19,933 nucleotides of DNA from Mansonella perstans. Lineage: Eukaryota > Nematoda > Chromadorea > Rhabditida > Onchocercidae. Of the stretch, positions 19,611 to 19,933 are shown piece after piece. The notes beneath the pieces are model-generated. The model was not told where the DNA came from, made no database searches, and was given only the letters and a program-made list of their open reading frames with translations. Positions within the stretch are counted from its first letter, which is position 1; each line of letters opens with the position of its first letter. The translations under genes and the position numbers were made by a program. The DNA lies in NCBI GenBank assembly GCA_037074765.1, contig JBAMDO010000437.1, positions 1-19,933 on the forward strand, written 5' to 3'.

Positions 19611-19632
19611 TTTTTTTTTTTTTTTTTTTTTT
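19611..19632. repeat. T22 homopolymer
   Basis: An uninterrupted run of 22 T residues, the longest homopolymer in the window; a T20 run lies at 419-438. Such runs are prone to length error in assembly and to slippage in the genome. Confidence 0.9.
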
Positions 19633-19747
19633 CAAATCGATCTTATGCATATTCTAATAGAGATATTATTTAATATTGCAATTTGTTAAATTCTGCTTAT
19701 ATTTTATTTATCATTTGAATTAGCAGTTAGTTTTTTTTTCTGTTCTT

Positions 19748-19915
19748 TGATGTCAATTTGGCTTGCCTACATAAACCTGTCATAAAAGTTGTCGCAAATC
19801 TAAACTGAATAAATTTCATCAATTTTTCAAATGATGTCAATTTTTGGCTTGCCTAAACAAATTGTTACAAACTTGTCGCAAGTCTAAATTGAATGCATTT
19901 CATCAATTCTAATAA
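19748..19915. repeat. 84-bp tandem duplication at the window end
   Basis: Two head-to-tail units begin with TGATGTCAATTT at 19748 and 19832 and run to about 19915. Shared landmarks are GGCTTGCCTA, then GTCGCAA.TCTAAA.TGAAT and TTTCATCAATT at the same spacing, with small indels in between. On the minus strand the first unit contains a well-formed acceptor and donor around a 28-nt open stretch (19804-19777), while the second unit has lost the matching sites. Confidence 0.8.
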
Positions 19916-19933
19916 TAACAAAAATAATAATAA

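Noticed and set aside
1..19933. CRISPR array, bacterial operon, prophage or intact transposon
   Set aside because: The genes are spliced eukaryotic genes; repeats are tandem without unique spacers, and no transposase or reverse transcriptase frame is intact.

Overview
This is a gene-sparse, very AT-rich stretch of an animal nuclear genome. It holds two complete, intron-rich housekeeping genes in head-to-head orientation and the 3' end of a third gene. The proteins are animal-like. The CCT4 C-terminus (KIDDIVLAVR), the short terminal exons, the introns of mostly 70-520 bp with TTTCAG/TTTAG/TATAG acceptors, and the base composition together suggest a nematode, probably a spirurid/filarial-type one. 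This placement is an inference. Splice junctions below were set by hand from GT/AG sites, reading-frame phase and remembered family similarity. No alignment was run.

Layout. 1-5546 is AT-rich sequence with poly-T tracts and short degenerate tandem repeats, and no gene I can support. 5547-5700 (minus) is a decayed copy of CHERP intron 3 plus the start of exon 4. 5703-6205 (minus) is coding-like but frame-broken. 6398-12172 (minus) is a complete CHERP orthologue: 16 exons, 795 codons plus stop, with SURP, CID, Pro-rich, RS and G-patch regions. 12173-12615 is a 443-bp shared promoter region. 12616-17229 (plus) is a complete CCT4 (TCP-1 delta): 14 exons, 533 residues. 17230-18261 is mostly 3' flanking and intergenic sequence. 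18262-19507 (minus) holds the last three exons of an unrecognised gene whose 5' part lies beyond the window. Tandem arrays sit downstream of it (38-bp unit, inside its last intron) and at the window end (84-bp unit).

Functionally, CHERP is a U2 snRNP-associated splicing factor and CCT4 is a subunit of the cytosolic TRiC/CCT chaperonin. They share no pathway, but the divergent promoter could co-regulate them as growth-related genes.

The most notable structures are: a 30-bp unit triplicated exactly over the CCT4 exon-1 splice donor, giving three in-frame donors; an almost perfect 30-bp-arm fold-back in CHERP intron 7; and the displaced CHERP intron/exon fragment. I found no convincing new multi-gene system.
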